NCBI RefSeq assembly: GCF_016526145.1
Contig: NZ_JADDUE010000022.1
Span: forward strand, 1 to 36,656
DNA length: 36,656 nt
From: Saccharopolyspora galaxeae
Lineage (GTDB): Bacteria; Actinomycetota; Actinomycetes; Mycobacteriales; Pseudonocardiaceae
Direction of reading: 5' to 3'
Positions 35,739 to 36,656 of this stretch are shown here, piece by piece. A program made the position numbers and the translations under genes. The notes beneath the pieces were generated by a model. That model saw only the letters and a program-made list of their open reading frames with translations. It was not told where the DNA came from and did not search any database. How positions within the stretch are numbered: the stretch's first letter is position 1; each line of letters opens with the position of its first letter.

Positions 35739-36149
35739 TCACACCGTGCACAGGAAGGTGCACAACCATCCGTGCGGACTCCTTTCCCAACGCAGCACGA
35801 CCGCGCGGGTGCGCAGGTCGGATCCGATGACGGCGCAGCCTTCGACGTGGTCCGGCGTGATCGCGCAGGCGTGCAAGGAGCACAGCCGCAGACCCGGTTC
35901 ACGCACCAGTCCGCGGAACGACGGTGCGTTGAGCAGGTTCTGCACCGGGCGGGTGATCCGCGGGCGGACCTGGCTCAGCGGCCGGCGTCCGAGCAGCACG
36001 TCCACGATCGGCCCGCCCAAGTAGCGGGCCAGTGCCGAGGAAGTACGGCCTGCCGGCTGGTCACCGTGGTCGGTCGGTTCCGGCCGAGCGGTCGAAGCCG
36101 GATCTGCCGGTGCGGGCGTCGCTTGCGGGGCGGCGATTGCGGCGGTCAT
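35739..36149 (-). CDS. Rv3235-family protein (DUF6459-like)
   Basis: A 136-residue protein of unknown function with a Pro/Ala-rich N-terminus and a conserved core, ALARYLGGPIVDVLLGRRPL followed by RPRITRPVQNLLN, then SLHACAITPDHVEGCAVI and a WERSPHGWLCTFL C-terminus. This matches the actinobacterial Rv3235 family located near secA1. The start ATG 36149 is fixed by AGGAG five bases upstream; the longer frame has no RBS. It converges with secA1 and diverges from the rRNA promoter region. Function unknown. Confidence 0.8.
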   Translation of the reverse strand: MTAAIAAPQATPAPADPASTARPEPTDHGDQPAGRTSSALARYLGGPIVDVLLGRRPLSQVRPRITRPVQNLLNAPSFRGLVREPGLRLCSLHACAITPDHVEGCAVIGSDLRTRAVVLRWERSPHGWLCTFLCTV

Positions 36150-36329
36150 CGGATCTCCTGGAACGCGGGGCGGATCGGCCGGCACTGTCCGGGCCTCGCT
36201 TGGAAGAGGAGCCGACGCCTCGATTGCGGACAGCTTCGAGGCGGGTACGACCCGAAGGTGTGAGCCAGGGTCGCCGGCATCGCCGGGTAGAACCGGCATG
36301 ACCTGCAGCTTCCTCGCTAGGAGGGGGCC

Positions 36330-36536
36330 TTGTTCAAGCGTCCGTCAGCGTCCTGTAGATTTCTCTTCGCCAGCGCGGAACGGGCCGGAAACGGACCGGG
36401 CGGTGGTCGCACCGGAACCGAGTGTTCGGGTGGTCCTCAACTTTAGAGCAGGTCGGTGCATCGGCTGACCAGGTGCGGGTGACCGCGAGGTCGACCCCCC
36501 TGAAAAAGCCGAAAAACGGTCCTGCTAAAGTAGAGA
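36330..36536 (+). promoter_or_regulatory. Probable multiple promoters of an rRNA operon
   Basis: Three -10-like boxes lie in series. The best is TTGTTC (36330-36335), 18 bp, TGTAGA (36354-36359). The others are TTTAGA (36443-36448) and TAAAGT/GTAGAG (36526-36535), without clear -35 boxes. Base composition falls compared with the genes. Serial promoters are usual for actinobacterial rrn operons; the assignment depends on the leader that follows. Confidence 0.5.
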
Positions 36537-36656
36537 ACATCAGCAAGACGAAGAGATGACTCCCCGGGGTTTTGGTGCCTGGTTGGTGCTGGGGTTCTGG
36601 TGTGGGTGTGTTCTTTGAGAACTCAACAGCGTGCCGATGATGGTGAGTGGTAGTAC
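36537..36656 (+). other. rRNA operon leader (16S gene beyond the right edge)
   Basis: A GT-rich stretch leads to TTCTTTGAGAACTCAACAGC (36611-36630), the antitermination/processing element commonly seen shortly upstream of 16S rRNA in actinomycetes; GTTCT-TTG-AGAAC (36610-36622) can form a small hairpin. No 16S 5' end is visible before the window stops. Confidence 0.75.

Noticed and set aside
36541-36656. 5' end of 16S rRNA
   Set aside because: Only the leader element is visible; no conserved 16S start sequence appears before the window ends.

Overview
The window is about 37 kb of very GC-rich DNA whose gene order closely matches the conserved actinobacterial block known from Mycobacterium tuberculosis as Rv3264c back to Rv3235, read here in the opposite orientation. 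GC content, many GTG starts, WhiB, MtrAB-LpqB, the F420 genes fbiA/fbiB and the rRNA leader at the right edge all indicate an actinomycete. A Pseudonocardiaceae member (Saccharopolyspora-like) is my best guess; this rests on gene content and style, not on a database search.

Layout. (1) 1-7.2 kb: a Q/G/Y-rich low-complexity protein (-), then GDP-mannose pyrophosphorylase overlapping an AlkA-type DNA glycosylase (+), and a leftward group of Nudix hydrolase, fbiB, fbiA and a membrane M50-type protease. (2) 7.2-12.3 kb: a long leader and whiB2 (whmD/whiB-type), followed by a very large membrane glycosyltransferase whose GT domain is interrupted by a low-complexity segment. (3) 12.3-18.6 kb: zincin-like protein (-), then DUF3499, phosphomannomutase, Trm112-like, SIS-domain isomerase-like, mannose-6-phosphate isomerase and a SLC30A9-like CDF transporter (+). 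Together with the first region this gives a route from fructose-6-phosphate to GDP-mannose for envelope glycans. (4) 18.9-25.3 kb: amino-acid permease (+), then a leftward trio of membrane alpha/beta hydrolase, putative class III nucleotide cyclase and Crp/Fnr regulator. In M. tuberculosis this position holds different genes (alkB-rubAB-sahH), so the trio looks like an accessory insertion in a conserved backbone. (5) 25.4-35.7 kb: tmk, mtrA, mtrB, lpqB, comF-like, hpf, secA1, all rightward. (6) 35.7-36.7 kb: an Rv3235-family gene (-), and a promoter and leader region very likely belonging to an rRNA operon whose 16S gene lies beyond the right edge.

The most interesting candidate for an undescribed system is the Crp/Fnr - cyclase-like - membrane hydrolase trio. 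The cyclase-like protein keeps both metal aspartates and the Asn/Arg pair of class III cyclases and ends in a glycine-rich G-x-V-x-Q-A type tail. A perfect GTGA-N6-TCAC palindrome lies just upstream of its gene, and a degenerate version overlaps the predicted hydrolase promoter. Other points worth a look are the disordered insertion inside the glycosyltransferase, a 15-bp tandem repeat before manA, an identical 15-bp palindrome in two convergent intergenic gaps, and the roughly 465-nt whiB2 leader.

No tRNA, rRNA gene body, insertion sequence, phage gene or CRISPR array is visible.
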